Assembly (NCBI GenBank): GCA_023436585.1
Contig: JAEZIN010000001.1
Location: forward strand, 1-59,524
DNA length: 59,524 nt
Source of the DNA: Bacillota bacterium
GTDB lineage: Bacteria; Bacillota; Clostridia; Christensenellales; Aristaeellaceae
Reading direction: 5' to 3'
Shown: positions 57,813-59,524 of the stretch, one piece after another
Layout of the letters: every line of letters begins with the position of its first letter
Numbering within the stretch: the stretch's first letter is position 1
Position numbers and translations under genes: made by a program
The notes under the pieces: model-generated
Databases searched by the model: none
What the model was told of the DNA's origin: nothing
The model's input: the letters and a program-made list of their open reading frames with translations, nothing else

Positions 57813-59524
57813 CTATATGACATCCGGCGGCATAGGCGGTTTTGGTCCAAAGTACTCCAGCATAGCGGCGTCCGGCAGATTGAAGTACTCTTGCACCATG
57901 CCATAAAAGAGCGTGGGGCGCTTTTTCATGACATTGCGGGACCTGTCCAAACGCAGATTCCAGTAGCGCATGGCGCCTTCCGGTGTGACGGGAGACTCCG
58001 CAATTATTTTTTTATCGTTGAGTTCTGCCCAGCGGGCAAAGTGCAAAGTCATCTCCTGCTCGATCTGTTTAGCCAGTTCATTGAATGTATCTGTCATGAC
58101 CTGTGTGGTGAACACCTGAAAAATTTCGCCCATGCGGCGCAGGAATTTTTCCTTCATTTCTTTGTTTTCCAGAAGCTTTCGGATCAGGGTGTTGTCCATG
58201 TTCTCCTTGCCTGCACCTTTGGGGTCCATATAGGAGACGGGGCTGTTGAAACCGGAATCATACATGCCATAATCCGCATCGTAGAAGATCCAGCGCCATT
58301 TATGTCCTTCTCCCTTGATTTTGTAGTAACGGATGTTGCCGGGGTCGGAGTTGCCGACAAACCATTCCAGTGCCATGTATTCAAAGTAGTTGTCCACATC
58401 GATGCGGTCGGTGATGTATTTGAGGTCTTCGGCGTCTTTGCCGGGGGAGAGGGTTTTTACCTTTGCAATGAAGTCTTTGTATTCACGATTGCTGCCATAG
58501 GAAACCTTGCTGTTACCCTCCAGGATGTCCATGCTGTCAGCTTGCTCCAGGGGAATCCCCTCATGCTGGGCCACAAAGAACCGGTCAACCCTCTCCCGCA
58601 TGTTGTAATGTCCCCAGTATTGGCCGTTTAAGTATACCGCCACAGGATTTGCGGCCTGATGGATGACAGAGGTGCCCAATCTATCTAGCAGCCTTGATTG
58701 AAAGGCATCGTTGATGCGTGTCCAGACGGCATCGTTGCCGCTGATTCGTAACACAAAGGACTTGTATTCGGTGAAAGGCCGGTCCCCGAATAAGGATGCT
58801 TCAAAATACGGCGCTCCTTGGGCGGCCTTGGCCCGTACCTTAAATGTTTTTTGCGGCATATCCAGACTGAATTGTCCCTGCAGCCCAAACTCCATGCCCT
58901 GGGATAAAATTTGGGTTCCATCCATCCCGTAATACTCTACAAATCCGGGACGCGGCACCTTGCCCAGGGTTCGATAAATAGGATAGATGACAGGTTTTAC
59001 GCCGGTGGGAGACAGCGTAAAAGGGAGCTTTTCCTTGTTCAGCGGCCCGCCGACGGCAAATATTCCGTCGGTTTCATTCCACAGCTCATCGGGATCGGCC
59101 ACCAGGGACACAATGGGAAGCTTGTGATACACGCTGATCAGATACGTCTGTGTAATGATTTCGCTGGGCTGCAGGTTCTGCGCAAAAGCCCTGGCCCTAA
59201 GGGGTGTGACCAGGTGGATGGAAATAGGTGTTCCGTCATATACAGGGTGCTGCGGGGTGGGGATGCTGCCGTCCAAAGTATAGTGGACGGTGGTCCCTTC
59301 CGGCACGCTGATGGATACGGAGACAGGTTCCTCATACAGCCCGCCCTTTAAAGAAAAGGAAGGCGCCTGCGCAAATCCCATAAAGCCGGTGCCGTTGACA
59401 TTGCCCATGGTGGGGGCGTCATAATAAAAAAAGCCGTTCAGGCCGCTGGTTCTGCCGTAGGAAATATTCGTGGGAACCAGTGGCAGGCTGATTTTGTCCA
59501 GTACCAGGCCGTTGGGATCGGAAA
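57813..59524 (-). CDS. CotH-family kinase with N-terminal extra domains, 5' end outside window
   Basis: The reading frame is open to the window edge, so the N-terminus is missing. The visible part has the end of a lamin-tail-like segment (SYGRTSGLNGFFYYDAPTMGNVNG), a chitobiase C-terminal-type domain (VSISVPEGTTVHYTLDGSIPTPQHPVYDGTPI), then the CotH kinase core with FVLRISGNDAVWTRINDAFQ, NPVAVYLNGQYWGHYNMRERVD, the long middle loop and WFVGNSDPGNIRYYK...WRWIFYDADYGM. CotH is an atypical spore-coat protein kinase in Bacillus; multi-domain relatives are surface proteins. It is the first visible gene of a CotH-DUF4956-VTC cluster. The ATG at 59408 would give an internal start and is not the true one. 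Confidence 0.85.
   Translation of the reverse strand, partial: SDPNGLVLDKISLPLVPTNISYGRTSGLNGFFYYDAPTMGNVNGTGFMGFAQAPSFSLKGGLYEEPVSVSISVPEGTTVHYTLDGSIPTPQHPVYDGTPISIHLVTPLRARAFAQNLQPSEIITQTYLISVYHKLPIVSLVADPDELWNETDGIFAVGGPLNKEKLPFTLSPTGVKPVIYPIYRTLGKVPRPGFVEYYGMDGTQILSQGMEFGLQGQFSLDMPQKTFKVRAKAAQGAPYFEASLFGDRPFTEYKSFVLRISGNDAVWTRINDAFQSRLLDRLGTSVIHQAANPVAVYLNGQYWGHYNMRERVDRFFVAQHEGIPLEQADSMDILEGNSKVSYGSNREYKDFIAKVKTLSPGKDAEDLKYITDRIDVDNYFEYMALEWFVGNSDPGNIRYYKIKGEGHKWRWIFYDADYGMYDSGFNSPVSYMDPKGAGKENMDNTLIRKLLENKEMKEKFLRRMGEIFQVFTTQVMTDTFNELAKQIEQEMTLHFARWAELNDKKIIAESPVTPEGAMRYWNLRLDRSRNVMKKRPTLFYGMVQEYFNLPDAAMLEYFGPKPPMPPDVI

Noticed and set aside
57813..59408. ATG at 59408 as the start of the CotH gene
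   Set aside because: The frame stays open and protein-like upstream to the window edge, so the gene is simply truncated by the window.

Overview
This window looks like chromosomal DNA of an anaerobic, endospore-forming member of the Clostridia (Firmicutes), probably a gut-type lineage. The evidence is spoIIID next to an mreB/mbl gene, a CotH-type spore-coat kinase, bifunctional AdhE behind Rex-like operators, a FabK-type fatty acid synthesis operon with a MarR-type (FabT-like) regulator, ECF transporter genes next to truA, and Gram-positive Shine-Dalgarno sequences. Most genes are GC-rich by eye. One block (about 32.0-34.0 kb) is clearly AT-rich and looks acquired. The species cannot be named from this sequence alone.

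Layout: (1) 1-505, a tRNA cluster (CAT-anticodon tRNA, Asp, Thr, Tyr, Leu) ending in a terminator. (2) 0.6-5.0 kb, a J-domain protein, a SpoU-family RNA methyltransferase, a flavoprotein oxidoreductase and pyrimidine-nucleoside phosphorylase. (3) 5.3-15.6 kb, a complete minus-strand type II fatty acid synthesis operon (fabT-like, fabH, acpP, fabK, fabD, fabG, fabF, accB, fabZ, accC, accD, accA) ending in a DegV/FakB-type fatty-acid-binding protein; its promoter overlaps a palindromic operator. (4) 15.7-22.5 kb, a flavin reductase-like protein with a WYL regulator, lacZ with a divergent AraC regulator, and a CPBP-like membrane protein. (5) 22.6-31.9 kb, adhE and glutamate synthase gltBD. (6) 32.0-34.0 kb, an AT-rich operon of three unrecognised genes behind a promoter overlapped by a LexA-like box. 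(7) 34.4-36.8 kb, small zinc-ribbon, YkvA-like and CCG-domain proteins among dispersed repeats. (8) 37.1-44.2 kb, a polyamine operon (speD, speA-type decarboxylase, speE, speB, carboxynorspermidine dehydrogenase and decarboxylase) with a roughly 400-nt structured leader. (9) 44.3-50.1 kb, ecfA1-ecfA2-ecfT-truA, then a REP/RAYT element, then spoIIID-mbl. (10) 50.1-59.5 kb, a GNAT acetyltransferase, a sugar ABC transporter without an ATPase, xylulokinase, and a VTC domain / DUF4956 / CotH cluster running off the window.

The most unusual signals are these. A REP-associated tyrosine transposase (RAYT) gene carries copies of its own REP palindrome in frame, in a locus that also holds a 199-bp tandem duplication of the truA 3' end. 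The polyamine operon has a leader with mutually exclusive stems that resembles a transcription attenuator, and the operon encodes two parallel routes to spermidine. The AT-rich three-gene operon has SOS-box-like control. At least five families of hairpin repeats are scattered between genes, and one of them carries a core of about 110 bp.

All calls come from reading the sequence and translations by eye. No database search or folding software was used.
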